Shown: piece after piece, positions 8,460-17,329 of the stretch
Layout of the letters: each line of letters begins with the position of its first letter
How positions within the stretch are numbered: the stretch's first letter is position 1
Assembly (NCBI RefSeq): GCF_015840915.1
Contig: NZ_CP060398.1
Span: 310,001 to 374,000 of the forward strand
DNA: 64,000 bases
Direction of reading: 5' to 3'
Source: Synechococcus sp. CBW1002
Lineage (GTDB): Bacteria > Cyanobacteriota > Cyanobacteriia > PCC-6307 > Cyanobiaceae
Position numbers and translations under genes: made by a program
Notes under the pieces: generated by a model
Told to the model about the DNA's origin: nothing
The model's database searches: none
Seen by the model: the letters and a program-made list of their open reading frames with translations, nothing else

Positions 8460-11400
8460 ATGTCGCTCTCGAACCAGTTCATCCGGCGACCGGTGCTCAC
8501 GGCGGTCTTCAGCCTGCTGATCGTGATCGCTGGACTGATCTCAATCCCGCTGCTGCCCGTCGAGAACCTGCCGGACATCGCACCGCCCACCGTGAGCGTG
8601 TCGGCAAGCTACACCGGTGCCGATGCGGTCAGTGTCGAGCAGGGCGTCACCTCCGTGCTGGAACAGCAGATCAACGGGGTCGAGGGGATGGACTACATCA
8701 CCTCGAGCAGTGCCTCCGATGGCAGCAGCAGCATCACGGTGGTCTTCGCCAACGACAGCGACAAGAACATCAACCAGGTGAACGTGCAGAACCGGGTGGG
8801 GCTAGCAGAACCCCAGCTGCCGGAGGAGGTGCGCCAGTCTGGCGTCACGGTGAACAAAGCTTCCACCTCGATATTGCTCGTTTATATCTTCGGCAGCTCC
8901 GATGCCAGGAAGCCCTATAGCGTTGAGACGATCAGCGGCCTGCTGGACCAGGGCCTCACCGATGAGATCAAGCGGGTGCCGGGGGTCGGCGATGTGACCT
9001 ACTTCGGCAACCGCCAGCTCGCCATCCGCGTCTGGCTCAACCCGGTCAGTCTGGCCGTCAATGGCCTGACGGCCACCGATGTGGTGGATGCCCTGACGAG
9101 CAAGAACCGTCTGGTGCCGGCCGGCCAGATCGGCGGTGCACCGGCGGCATCCGATCAGGCCTACACCTTCAGCGTTGAATTGCAGGGTCGGCTCACCTCC
9201 GTGGAGGAGTTTGAAACCATGGTGGTGCGACGCACCGCCAATGGCGGACTGGTACGCCTCAAGGACGTGGGCCGGGTCTCCCTGGGAGGCGAAAGCTATG
9301 ACGTGAGCAGCACGGATCTGCAGGGTGTTCCGTCGGTGGGGATGGCGGTGTATCAGCTGAGTGGCAGCAACGCACTTGAGGTGTCCACCGGCGTCAAAAA
9401 GGTGCTCGATGGCTTTGCAGGCACCCTGCCGGTGGGGGTGACGATGGAGAAGGTCTACGACAACAGCGATTTCATCAACGCCTCGATCGAAGGGGTGGTG
9501 GCAGCCCTGCGGGACGCGATTGTGCTGGTGGTATTGATCCTGTTCCTGTTTCTGCAGGACTGGAAGGCCACGCTGGTGCCCACGATCGCCATTCCCGTGT
9601 CGCTGATCGGCACCTTCGCCGTGGCCAAGTTGGTGGGCGTGTCGCTCAACCAGCTGACCCTGTTCGGACTGGTACTGGCGACCGGACTGGTGGTGGATGA
9701 CGCCATTGTGGTGATCGAAGACACCGTGAGCAAGAAGCGCTCGGGCCTGAATGCCCTCGCAGCCGCGCAGGCCGCCATGAACGAGCTGTTCGGCGCGATC
9801 CTCGCCACCTCGCTGGTGCTGATCGCCGTCTTTGTGCCGGTGCTGTTCTTTCCCGGTGCGACCGGAACGATCTACAAACAGTTCGGCGTCACGATCATGG
9901 CGGCGATCGCCATTTCCACCTTCAACGCCCTCACCTTTTCGCCGATGCTCGCAGCCCTGCTGCTGGACCGCGACAACGCAGCACCGAGCCGTGTGAACTA
10001 TGCCATCGGCGGAGCCACCCTGGGCTTCATCTTCGGAGTGTTGCTCAGCGGCGGCGGCGTGCTCACGATTCTGGGGGGCCTGGTGATCGGATCCCTGCTG
10101 GGCCTGGGCCTGAGCAAGCTCAGCGGCAGGCCGTTGATGCTGCCCTTGGCCATAGCCGGCGCCCTGAGCGGCATGCTGATCGGCGGGGTGGTCCAGCCGT
10201 TCAGCGTGGTGCTCTGCACCGCCCTGGGCCTGCTGGTGAGCTGGTTCACGCCCGAGATCTTCAGCCGCTTCAACCTGCTCTATGCCGCGATGGAGCATCG
10301 CTATCACCGCGGCCTCGACTGGGTGCTCAGTCACCGGAGTCTGGTGATGGGCCTGCTGCTGGGGGGCATTGTTCTCACGGCTGTGGCCTTCACGAGGGTC
10401 CCCACCGGATTCGTGCCCGTGGAGGATCAGGGCTATGCCCTTGGCATCATCCAGGCGCCTGAAGGCACCTCATTGCCGAACACCGAGCACATCAACCAAC
10501 GAGTGGCCGAGATCCTGCGCAGCGAACCGGATATCGCCACGGCGGCGTTGTTCAGTGGAGCTGGTTTCGAGGGCAACACCCCCAACCGAGGCTTCTTCTT
10601 CTTCGGGCTGAAGCCATGGGAGGAGCGCCGCCGGGCTGATCAGAGCGCCGCGGCGATCGTGGGTCGCCTGAATGGAAAACTGTCGGTGATTGAGGACGCC
10701 CGCATGATCGTCGTGGAGCCTCCACCGATCATCGGCTATGGAAATTCGGGCGGCTTTGAGTTCCAGTTGCTGGACAAGAGCGGCGGCACCATGGATCTGG
10801 GCAGGTTCGCCGGGGCCGCGGGCGAGTTGATCGGCAAGGCCAATGCCCAGGAGGCGATTGGCGTGGCCTTCACCCAGTTCTCGGCTGAGTCACCGAAGCT
10901 GCGGGTTCAGGTGGATCGCGATCGCATGGAGGCCCTGGATGTGGACTTCGGCGAGGCCATGCAGGCCTTGAGCGTGACCATGGGCGGCAGCTATGTGAAC
11001 GACACGTTCCAATCCGGCAAGGTGCGGCGTGTCTACGTGCAGGCCGACCAGGGCTTCCGCGCCACCCCCGATCGGCTGAAATCGCTGTATGTGAACAACC
11101 GCGCCGGCAAACCGATCGTGCTCTCGGAGTTCTTCCGGGTGGAACCCACCACCGGTCCTTCCGTGATCCCCCACTTCAACCTCTACCGCTCGATCAAGAT
11201 CGAGGGGACCACGGCACCGGGTCACAGTTCCGGTGAGGCGATCATGACCATGCAGAACCTGTTTCGCGATCTGCAGATCCATGGGCTCGGCTACGACTGG
11301 ACCGGCATTTCCCGAGAGGAGATCAAGGCCGGTTCCCTGGGTCTGGCGATCTTCGCCCTGGGAATCCTGGTGGTGTATCTGGTGCTGGCCGGTCAATACG

Positions 11401-11858
11401 AGAGCGTCAGCGATCCGCTGATCGTGCTGATGACCGTGCCGACCGCCATGCTGGGGGCCCTTCTGTTCCTGAGTCTGCGGGGCGAAGTGCTGAACGTCTA
11501 CGCGCAAGTGGGGCTGGTCATGCTGATCGGCCTGGCGGCCAAGAACGGAATTCTGATCGTGGACCTGGCCAATCAACGGCTGGCTGGTGGGATTGGTGTC
11601 TTGGAAGCCGCCCGGGAATCGGCCCGATCAAGACTGCGCCCGATCCTGATGACCGCCACCGCATCACTGCTGGGGTTCCTGCCGCTGGTGTTCTCCACCG
11701 GAGCTGGTGCCCGAAGCCAGATTTCCCTCGGCACAGTGGTCTTCGGTGGCCTGAGCGTCGCCACTGTGCTGTCGCTGTTCGTGGTGCCGGTGTTCTATGT
11801 GGAGCTCAAGGGCTGGCTTGGTCGCCAGGCAGACAGCAGAGAAGCGAAGAAGATCTGA
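8460..11858 (+). CDS. RND multidrug efflux permease (HAE1/AcrB-like) with extra membrane insert
   Basis: 1132 residues, an inner-membrane proton-driven exporter. Typical features are the N-terminal MSLSNQFIRRPVLTAVFSLL, porter domains, and the TM4 proton-relay pair in GLVVDDAIVVIEDTVSKK (about residue 414). The second half repeats the fold and ends with LSLFVVPVFYVELKG. AcrB-type proteins are usually about 1040-1060 residues. The excess lies between the first half-domain helices and the second half, about residues 505-600, where three or four Gly-rich hydrophobic segments occur (GGATLGFIFGVLLSGGG, LGGLVIGSLLGLGLS, LPLAIAGALSGMLIGG). It is co-transcribed with the adaptor gene. Substrates unknown. 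Confidence 0.93.
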   Translation: MSLSNQFIRRPVLTAVFSLLIVIAGLISIPLLPVENLPDIAPPTVSVSASYTGADAVSVEQGVTSVLEQQINGVEGMDYITSSSASDGSSSITVVFANDSDKNINQVNVQNRVGLAEPQLPEEVRQSGVTVNKASTSILLVYIFGSSDARKPYSVETISGLLDQGLTDEIKRVPGVGDVTYFGNRQLAIRVWLNPVSLAVNGLTATDVVDALTSKNRLVPAGQIGGAPAASDQAYTFSVELQGRLTSVEEFETMVVRRTANGGLVRLKDVGRVSLGGESYDVSSTDLQGVPSVGMAVYQLSGSNALEVSTGVKKVLDGFAGTLPVGVTMEKVYDNSDFINASIEGVVAALRDAIVLVVLILFLFLQDWKATLVPTIAIPVSLIGTFAVAKLVGVSLNQLTLFGLVLATGLVVDDAIVVIEDTVSKKRSGLNALAAAQAAMNELFGAILATSLVLIAVFVPVLFFPGATGTIYKQFGVTIMAAIAISTFNALTFSPMLAALLLDRDNAAPSRVNYAIGGATLGFIFGVLLSGGGVLTILGGLVIGSLLGLGLSKLSGRPLMLPLAIAGALSGMLIGGVVQPFSVVLCTALGLLVSWFTPEIFSRFNLLYAAMEHRYHRGLDWVLSHRSLVMGLLLGGIVLTAVAFTRVPTGFVPVEDQGYALGIIQAPEGTSLPNTEHINQRVAEILRSEPDIATAALFSGAGFEGNTPNRGFFFFGLKPWEERRRADQSAAAIVGRLNGKLSVIEDARMIVVEPPPIIGYGNSGGFEFQLLDKSGGTMDLGRFAGAAGELIGKANAQEAIGVAFTQFSAESPKLRVQVDRDRMEALDVDFGEAMQALSVTMGGSYVNDTFQSGKVRRVYVQADQGFRATPDRLKSLYVNNRAGKPIVLSEFFRVEPTTGPSVIPHFNLYRSIKIEGTTAPGHSSGEAIMTMQNLFRDLQIHGLGYDWTGISREEIKAGSLGLAIFALGILVVYLVLAGQYESVSDPLIVLMTVPTAMLGALLFLSLRGEVLNVYAQVGLVMLIGLAAKNGILIVDLANQRLAGGIGVLEAARESARSRLRPILMTATASLLGFLPLVFSTGAGARSQISLGTVVFGGLSVATVLSLFVVPVFYVELKGWLGRQADSREAKKI

Positions 11859-11870
11859 AGGGAAGGTGGC

Positions 11871-12062
11871 TCAGCCCCCAAACTTCCTGTCCAACCACTG
11901 GGTCAACACATAGACGCCGATGAACATCGGCAGATAGGCGATCCACATGTTGGGCAGATCCAGCTCAGAGTTGTTAATCAACACAAGCCCCGCGTAACTG
12001 ACCAGGCCATAGATCGACGCTCTGCGCAGGGGCCCGACTATTTTATGCATTTCAAGCGTCAT
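11871..12062 (-). CDS. Small two-helix membrane protein
   Basis: 63 residues with two hydrophobic stretches (ASIYGLVSYAGLVLI and MWIAYLPMFIGVYVLTQWL) and a basic end (DRKFGG). No family recognised. It is AT-richer than its neighbours and converges with the RND permease gene, 12 bp away. It could be a real small membrane protein; the evidence is only its hydrophobic pattern. Confidence 0.4.
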   Translation of the reverse strand: MTLEMHKIVGPLRRASIYGLVSYAGLVLINNSELDLPNMWIAYLPMFIGVYVLTQWLDRKFGG

Positions 12063-12149
12063 AGTGGGACCTGCCTATGGTAGCTTGCATCGATAACTGA
12101 GCCAGCGCCGACATCAGAAGTGAGCCACCCGGAAGCGATGGGAGAGCCG

Positions 12150-12264
12150 TTGCCGACCGCGTCAGTGGCAGAGCCGATCGCTTTGGTGGCCAAAACCTTC
12201 GGCTGCCCCCGCACCCGGGTGACGATCGAACGCGGTCAAGGGTCACGCCACAAGCGAATCCCGC
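12150..12264 (+). pseudogene. DUF167 (YggU-type) C-terminal remnant
   Basis: A plus-strand frame reads VAEPIALVAKTFGCPRTRVT and then IERGQGSRHKRI, which matches the C-terminal half of the small DUF167/YggU family (helix, then V-x-I-xx-G-xx-S-R-x-K). No start or N-terminal half can be found upstream, and the frame continues into unrelated residues. This is a decayed gene of unknown original function. Confidence 0.5.
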
Positions 12265-12269
12265 ATCGA

Positions 12270-12952
12270 CGGTGCCGTTGGCCCTGAGCCTGACAGAACC
12301 TAGGCGGTAGTCAATGTCCGCAGTGACGCACTTGCATGGTGGATCGGTTCCATGGTTGGCCCATGGCACTTGGAAGGAACGATCCGATCGGGTGGCCGCC
12401 CCCCATCGACCCATTCCTAATCCAGAAGGCGATGCAATGAGCAATGCTGTGCTCAGAGATCAGCAAGCAGGCCAGTTGTCTGACGCATCAGCATTCGCTT
12501 GCCACGCATCGACTGAAGCGTGACCCTGTAGGGCAACGAGGCCAGCAAACCGCTTGTAGCGAAGCAAACATTTTGTTCGCGGATCCAGCTAAGTTCCCGT
12601 CACAGATGGTGCAAGGTCGGAAAAGATCTTATCCTGCAAGGGATTTCAGCTCTCGCCTTGGGAGACTGTGGGTTCTTATGCGGCTACAAGGGCTGGACAG
12701 GAGGTCGATACCGGACCCTTCGAAATTCTGTTGAACTAAGCCGCTTCGCGGCAGATTACAAGAATAATCATAGTCAACTTTTGTCGATTCAAGGCTCTGC
12801 GCCTTGCGGGGATGACACAGGGTGATGCTCAGGGCGAGAGCTGAGCAGTCCCCGCTGGGTTGCGGCTGGCGACTGATTCCGGGAGGACACTGAGGGATGC
12901 GCATCTACTGATGCGCTGATTCCCTTCATCTTCCCAACGGGAAGCCAGCTCA
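12270..12952. other. Intergenic region upstream of the IS91-type element
   Basis: No convincing gene. A perfect 6-bp stem (CAAGGC, loop TCTGC, GCCTTG) sits near 12790-12806 and a small GCCGC/GCGGC hairpin near 12740. One of these may mark the left terminus of the IS91-type element; the sequence alone does not fix the end. The stretch 12895-12925 has two copies of GATGCGC/GATGCGCT spaced by about 15 bp. Confidence 0.35.
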
Positions 12953-13861
12953 ATGAATAGTACCGAACAGGAGCGCTTTGATCGCCTCTTTGACGCTAAC
13001 GCAAAAGCGATGAGGCTGCACGGCTTACGCAGCAAGACGATTGACAGCTACAGCCGAACGTTGCGTCGTGTGGCTGGCCACTTCGACCGTTGCCCCGATG
13101 ATCTCAGCCCTGATGACTTGAAAGGGTACTTCGCTGCCTTGTTGGAGCAGTATTCGTGGAGCACGATCAAGGTTGATCTCTGCAGTCTGCAGTTCTTCCA
13201 CCGCTATGTTCTTGATCGCGAGATGGAATGGATCAAGATCATCCGCCCGCCACGTGTGCGCAGTCTGCCTGATGTTCCCACCCGCGAGGAAGTGCATCGG
13301 CTGATCAACACGGTGCGCAAGTTGCGCTACCGGATATTTCTGCTGGTGGTCTACAGCCTTGGCCTGCGAATCGGCGAGGGCCTGGCGCTGGAGGTGGCGG
13401 ACATTGATGGCAGCCAGCGGCGCGTGCACATCCGCGATGGCAAGGGCGGCAAGGATCGCTACGTGCCGATACCGGTGCTGACGCTGCAGGCCATGCGTCG
13501 CTTCTGGACGACCCACCGCCATCCGCGGCTGCTCTTTCCCAGTCCGGCCGGCAGCCAGATCATCGTGCGGATCACCAGTGCACCGATGGATGCCAGCGGC
13601 GTGCAGGCAGCTCTCAGAGCAGCCCGCCTGGAGTGTGGGATCGAGAAGCGGCTCACGGTGCACTCACTACGCCATGCCTATGCCACCCACCTGCTGGAGC
13701 AGGGGATGGACCTGCGCCTGATCCAGTCCCTGCTCGGCCACAGCCATAGCAACACCACGGCCCGCTACGCCCACATCACCCAGGTGGTGCGCGATCACAC
13801 CGGGAATCGCATTGAAACACTGCTGAATGGCTTCCAGCTGCGCTGGGCGGAGGAGTCATGA
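12953..13861 (+). CDS. Tyrosine recombinase (integrase) of the IS91-type element
   Basis: 302 residues. An N-terminal SAM-like core-binding domain (about 10-85, LRSKTIDSYSRTLRRVAGHF) precedes a catalytic domain with the expected residues: Arg in YSLGLRIGEGLALEV, His-x-x-Arg in LTVHSLRHAYATHLLEQG, His in LLGHSHSNTTARYAHI, where the Tyr nucleophile of ARYAHI ends the set. It should cut and rejoin DNA by a 3'-phosphotyrosine intermediate. It overlaps the transposase gene by 4 bp (ATGA), indicating translational coupling. Confidence 0.88.
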   Translation: MNSTEQERFDRLFDANAKAMRLHGLRSKTIDSYSRTLRRVAGHFDRCPDDLSPDDLKGYFAALLEQYSWSTIKVDLCSLQFFHRYVLDREMEWIKIIRPPRVRSLPDVPTREEVHRLINTVRKLRYRIFLLVVYSLGLRIGEGLALEVADIDGSQRRVHIRDGKGGKDRYVPIPVLTLQAMRRFWTTHRHPRLLFPSPAGSQIIVRITSAPMDASGVQAALRAARLECGIEKRLTVHSLRHAYATHLLEQGMDLRLIQSLLGHSHSNTTARYAHITQVVRDHTGNRIETLLNGFQLRWAEES

Positions 13862-14916
13862 TGCTTCTCTCTCACTTGGTGGAGCGCTACCAGGGAGACC
13901 TGGAGCGCCTTCATGGCCCTCAGCTACTGCCAAGTCATCGCCAGGCCCTGCAGGCGATGCGACGCTGCCGCCGTCAAGGCAGCGACCTGATGGTGCTGCA
14001 ATGTTCCAATTGTGAGCACAGTGTCAAGATCCCCCATTCCTGCGGCCATCGCAGTTGCCCCCATTGCCAGCATCATGAAAGCCAGCAGTGGATTGAACGA
14101 CAACGAGCCAAGCTGCTGCCGGTGGAGTATTTCCTGATCACCTTCACGGTACCGGCTGAGCTGAGGCCGGTGTTCTGGCAGCATCAAAGAGCAACCTATG
14201 ATCTGCTGCTGAGAACGTGCTGGCAAACGATCGATTCCTTTGCTCGCCGTGATCCAAAGCTCAGGGGAAAGATCGGAGCGCACGCAGTGCTGCACACGCA
14301 CAACCGCCGGCTTGACTACCATCCCCACGTGCATCTGATTGTGCCTGCAGGTGCGATTCATGAGCAAAGAAGGGAATGGCGCAGCAAGGCCAAGGGCTAT
14401 CTGTTTCCTGAGGCCAGCCTTGCCAGGGTATTCCGTGCGAAATGGTTTGAGGGGATGCGGCAGTTGGGCCTGCAGGTGAAAAGCACGATCCCACGAGAGT
14501 GGGTGGTGCACTGCAAATCAGTAGGCCGTGGCGAGAAGGCACTGATTTATCTTGGCCGCTACCTGTACCGTGGTGTGCTGCCGGAGAAGAACATTCTCTC
14601 TGACGAGGATGGAATGGTGACATTCCGCACCAAGGACAATGCGGGAAAGGAAATCATCCAGACCATCTCAGGTGGTGACTTCCTCTGGTTGCTGCTGCGG
14701 CATGTACTACCAAGGCGGTTTCGGCGTGTACGTGATTTTGGCCTGCTGCATGCCAACGGCAAGCGCCTCATCCAGTTGGTGCAACTCCTGCTGAGGGTCG
14801 TGTTGCCCGATCGCACTGAGCCGAGCCACAAGCCAGCGGTGCTGTGTCCCCAGTGCGGCGGCGTGATGGAAGTCCTCGCTGTTCGTGTGCGAGGCATGAG
14901 ACCACTGCTCAGCTAA
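13858..14916 (+). CDS. IS91-family HUH transposase (possibly C-terminally shortened)
   Basis: 352 residues. The N-terminal zinc-binding domain has CSNCEHSVKIPHSCGHRSCP with further Cys/His residues. The HUH metal site is DYHPHVHLIVPAG at about 155, and the candidate catalytic Tyr lies in YLGRYLYRG. A second zinc ribbon starts CPQCGGVMEVLA but stops after VRGMRPLLS, which may be natural or a truncation. The enzyme would nick and join single strands during rolling-circle transposition. Its start overlaps the recombinase stop. Confidence 0.88.
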   Translation: MMLLSHLVERYQGDLERLHGPQLLPSHRQALQAMRRCRRQGSDLMVLQCSNCEHSVKIPHSCGHRSCPHCQHHESQQWIERQRAKLLPVEYFLITFTVPAELRPVFWQHQRATYDLLLRTCWQTIDSFARRDPKLRGKIGAHAVLHTHNRRLDYHPHVHLIVPAGAIHEQRREWRSKAKGYLFPEASLARVFRAKWFEGMRQLGLQVKSTIPREWVVHCKSVGRGEKALIYLGRYLYRGVLPEKNILSDEDGMVTFRTKDNAGKEIIQTISGGDFLWLLLRHVLPRRFRRVRDFGLLHANGKRLIQLVQLLLRVVLPDRTEPSHKPAVLCPQCGGVMEVLAVRVRGMRPLLS

Positions 14917-15239
14917 ACGCTCAAGGAAGGAGCGCAAGATAAGCCTGCCCATAGCCCTGCTTGCCCCATCCAGGCTGGTTCAGAAGGAGAGAACTGGCCT
15001 GGAGGCTGGACTGCGCCCCTAAGCTGAGCAGGAACCAGTCATCACAGCTCTGGTTCAGGCAGGACAGGTGTTTCTACCCATGGCAGAAGATAAAGCCAGT
15101 GTGGAAAACGGCCAGATGTTTCTGCAGTAAGCCCCTGGGCCCCAGAACTGCAGGCTTGTTCAACTTCGGATAAGATCGTGGCTGCGCACGATCTATCCAT
15201 AATCGTTGGACACCAATAAACACATGAGGTATATCTCAA
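14917..15239. other. Right flank of the IS91-type element
   Basis: No gene. It holds the right-end hairpin described separately and the leader of the M19 peptidase gene, which includes ATAAACACATGAGG about 20 bp before that start. Confidence 0.4.
15168..15198 (+). repeat. Hairpin: IS91 right-end (oriIS) candidate or terminator
   Basis: Imperfect inverted repeat GGATAAGATCGTG / CACGATCTATCC around a GCTGCG loop, with one bulged base. It lies about 250 bp past the IS91 transposase stop. IS91-family origins carry such hairpins; with no T-tract after it, it is a poor intrinsic terminator. Confidence 0.4.
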
Positions 15240-16568
15240 ATGAGAGACAAAATAAGAAACAATCAAGAACGTAATGGTTCCAAGGAGCTGGCCATAATCG
15301 ACACGGGACTTGATGTTATAGGTTATTCGCCACCGGCATGCGATTCCACCAGGCGTGAGTTCCTGCAGACGCTCGCTCTTATAGGGGGAGGGGCATCATC
15401 CACTCTAATCCTCGGCTCCAACAACGCATCAGCCGCTGACATCCCGCCAACCAATTCCTCGGTCAGCACGCCTAAACTTAATATCATCGATTACTCGAAG
15501 ATCCCCCAACGATTGCACAAATATTCTGCGACAAACAGGGCGAAGAAAATTGTGAAGGCATCCATCACGATGGATACCCTGTTTTCTGGCGTCTGGCCGA
15601 GTCAGTGGTCTAGCCCGCAGGCACCGGAATTTCACGACGAAATGGAGCGTTGCAAGGCAGCGGGTTTCAAGGTGCTGGCATGCTGCCCATCGGCAGATTC
15701 GCTGGATTCTTCGATCAAGGGTGTCGCGCAGTCACTGATGTTCTATTTGAACAAGATCAGCGAGAAACCCGACAAATACAAAATTGTGCGCACGACCAAT
15801 GATATCGATACCGCCATCAAAGAAAACAAGCTCGGCCTGTTCTTCACCCATCAGGGCACGGCATTGTTTGCTGGCGATGTGGATATGGTCGGGTTATGGC
15901 GGCAACTGGGCTATGGATATTGCCTGCTCGCTTATAACCAGCGGAATGCCGTCGGTGATGGTTGTTTTGAGACCGCCAACGGTGGCCTGACTGCGTATGG
16001 CAAACAGTTGATCGATGCTTACAACCGCTACGGCATGATTGTTGATGTCAGCCACACCGGTGAGCGGACATCACTCGATGCGATTGAACGCAGCAGCAAA
16101 CCCGTGATCTCATCGCATTCGGGAGCATTGGCAATTGCAGACTACCAGCGCAGTCTCTCTGATACGGTGATCAAGGCGATTGCGAAGAGTGGTGGTGTGT
16201 GCTCGATCAATATGGTCGGCGCCTTCATGGACAAGACCAATCCGGATATCGTGACTACCGATGCTCTATTTCGTCATATCGACTACATGGCAAACCTCGT
16301 AGGCATCGATCATGTTGGTTTTGGTTCGGACTTCATTCCCAATGTCAACCTCACTGCTTCGCTGATTCAGACCCCGGCGGGTGCGGCCGTGTTTCCCGAT
16401 GGCGGTTACAGCGCGGCGATGGGCGCCAAGGGCGTACCCACACCGGCGCCGTATCAGATCGTTGCCGCACTGGTGGACAAAATGCTGGAGAAAGGCTACT
16501 CGGAACAGGATTGCGGCAAGTTCCTCGGCGGCAATATGTACCGAGTGATGGAGGAGATCTGGATTTAG
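15240..16568 (+). CDS. Tat-exported M19 membrane-dipeptidase homologue
   Basis: 442 residues. A twin-arginine signal (STRREFLQTLALIGGG, about residues 36-52) predicts folded export. The M19 fold is supported by IVDVSHTGERTSLDAIERSS, PVISSHSGALAIAD and VGIDHVGFGSDFIPNV, which contain the two conserved His and the late Asp of the family. The first zinc-binding His-x-Asp element of classical renal dipeptidases appears as SITMDTLF, and the bridging Glu region reads FFTHQGTALF, so metal coordination may differ. Classical members split dipeptides in the periplasm; activity here is uncertain. Base composition is lower in GC than the neighbours, and it follows an IS91-type element, so it may have been acquired. 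Confidence 0.82.
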   Translation: MRDKIRNNQERNGSKELAIIDTGLDVIGYSPPACDSTRREFLQTLALIGGGASSTLILGSNNASAADIPPTNSSVSTPKLNIIDYSKIPQRLHKYSATNRAKKIVKASITMDTLFSGVWPSQWSSPQAPEFHDEMERCKAAGFKVLACCPSADSLDSSIKGVAQSLMFYLNKISEKPDKYKIVRTTNDIDTAIKENKLGLFFTHQGTALFAGDVDMVGLWRQLGYGYCLLAYNQRNAVGDGCFETANGGLTAYGKQLIDAYNRYGMIVDVSHTGERTSLDAIERSSKPVISSHSGALAIADYQRSLSDTVIKAIAKSGGVCSINMVGAFMDKTNPDIVTTDALFRHIDYMANLVGIDHVGFGSDFIPNVNLTASLIQTPAGAAVFPDGGYSAAMGAKGVPTPAPYQIVAALVDKMLEKGYSEQDCGKFLGGNMYRVMEEIWI

Positions 16569-16631
16569 ATTAAGACACCAAGGGCTTATGTGGGATTACA
16601 TATTGAGGTCGTTAAATGCCTGACATCTGCA

Positions 16632-16844
16632 TCACCTGCCTCTTGCTGGCTCTCTCCACAGCAGGCCAGCGATCCCAGCCCCAACGCCACCTAAGCCCAG
16701 AACATAACCGATAGGGATCAGAGGAAAGGCCTCCCGCAGGATGCCATCTGCATCTACATGTACGCCGATCAGCCGATAGGCGACCCAGCAGGCCATTGAA
16801 CCAGCGAGCAGCAACAGCGATAGGCGGATGAGCGTGCGTTTCAT
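16632..16844 (-). CDS. DUF3955 small membrane protein
   Basis: 70 residues with two helices. The central VDADGILREAFPLIPIGYVLG is split here as VDADGILREAF and PLIPIGYVLGLGG and matches the DUF3955 pattern (Val-Asp-x-Asp-Gly, then Phe-x-Leu-Ile-Pro-x-Gly-Tyr). Function unknown. Its start codon overlaps the stop of the upstream LprI-like gene (ATGA), so the two are an operon. Confidence 0.7.
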   Translation of the reverse strand: MKRTLIRLSLLLLAGSMACWVAYRLIGVHVDADGILREAFPLIPIGYVLGLGGVGAGIAGLLWREPARGR

Positions 16845-17245
16845 GGCCGCAGCTGCTCCAGCAGGGTCTGGGTGAGCGCCAGCTCACAGCGCGTCGTGAA
16901 GATGCCGTAGCCCGTCCCCTGAAAGCTCACCGACTTGGCGTAGGCGCACACCTTGCGGCGTTCGGCTCGGAAAGCACGCGCCTGCTCGTTTGGGTCGGCA
17001 CTCGTCTTGTAGAAGCCGGTGAGGTTGTCGCGCCAGAGCGTCTGGAAGGTTTCGCTGGGCACTTGCCTGGCCTCGCTGGCCACCCGCACCAAGGCCTTCT
17101 CCAGCTCCCGATCCTTGGCTTGGAGGGCTTCCATCACGCAGCGGGTTTCGGCCACGGTGCTTTCTGATGGGGTGCAGACCTCCGCTGCTGGTGCCGGCAG
17201 CGGCACCAGGGAGACGGCCAGCAGCAGGTGGAGACAGGTGCGCAT
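16841..17245 (-). CDS. Secreted LprI/DUF1311-like protein
   Basis: 134 residues. A signal peptide (LHLLLAVSLVPLPAPAAE) leads to a helical, Cys-containing domain: CTPSESTVAETRCVMEALQA, KDRELEKALVRVA, FQTLWRDNLTGFYKTSADP and a C-terminal CELALTQTLLEQL. This pattern fits the DUF1311 family (LprI N-terminal domain), some members of which inhibit host-type lysozyme. The ATG at 17245 sits directly before the signal peptide; an ATG at 17269 is possible. It is operonic with the DUF3955 gene. Confidence 0.65.
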   Translation of the reverse strand: MRTCLHLLLAVSLVPLPAPAAEVCTPSESTVAETRCVMEALQAKDRELEKALVRVASEARQVPSETFQTLWRDNLTGFYKTSADPNEQARAFRAERRKVCAYAKSVSFQGTGYGIFTTRCELALTQTLLEQLRP

Positions 17246-17329
17246 CGTGAGGCTTTTCTCCAGACGCATTTTCCCCAGACACATTGTCATGCTGGATGCT
17301 GCTGTTCCGAGTCGCCGCGCCTCTTCCCC

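Larger units (their letters stand above)
12790..15200 (+). mobile_element. IS91-family element with accessory tyrosine recombinase
   Basis: Two overlapping genes, a phage-integrase-like recombinase followed by an IS91 HUH transposase, make a known IS91 layout. These elements transpose by rolling circle without inverted repeats or target duplication, so the ends given are approximate: a hairpin near 12790-12806 on the left and a strong hairpin at 15168-15198 on the right. The transposase lacks its last zinc-ribbon residues compared with what I expect for the family. Confidence 0.6.

Noticed and set aside
8802-10334. Long open frame antisense to the RND permease, His/Gln-rich, 510 codons
   Set aside because: It lies opposite a clear permease gene; its composition (many His, Gln, Asp) is what the complement of a Leu/Val/Ala-rich GC-rich gene gives. 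No domain or start signal.
12052-12523. Open frames at 12052-12444 (minus) and 12314-12523 (plus)
   Set aside because: Composition is not protein-like, and part of the first lies over the DUF167 remnant on the other strand.
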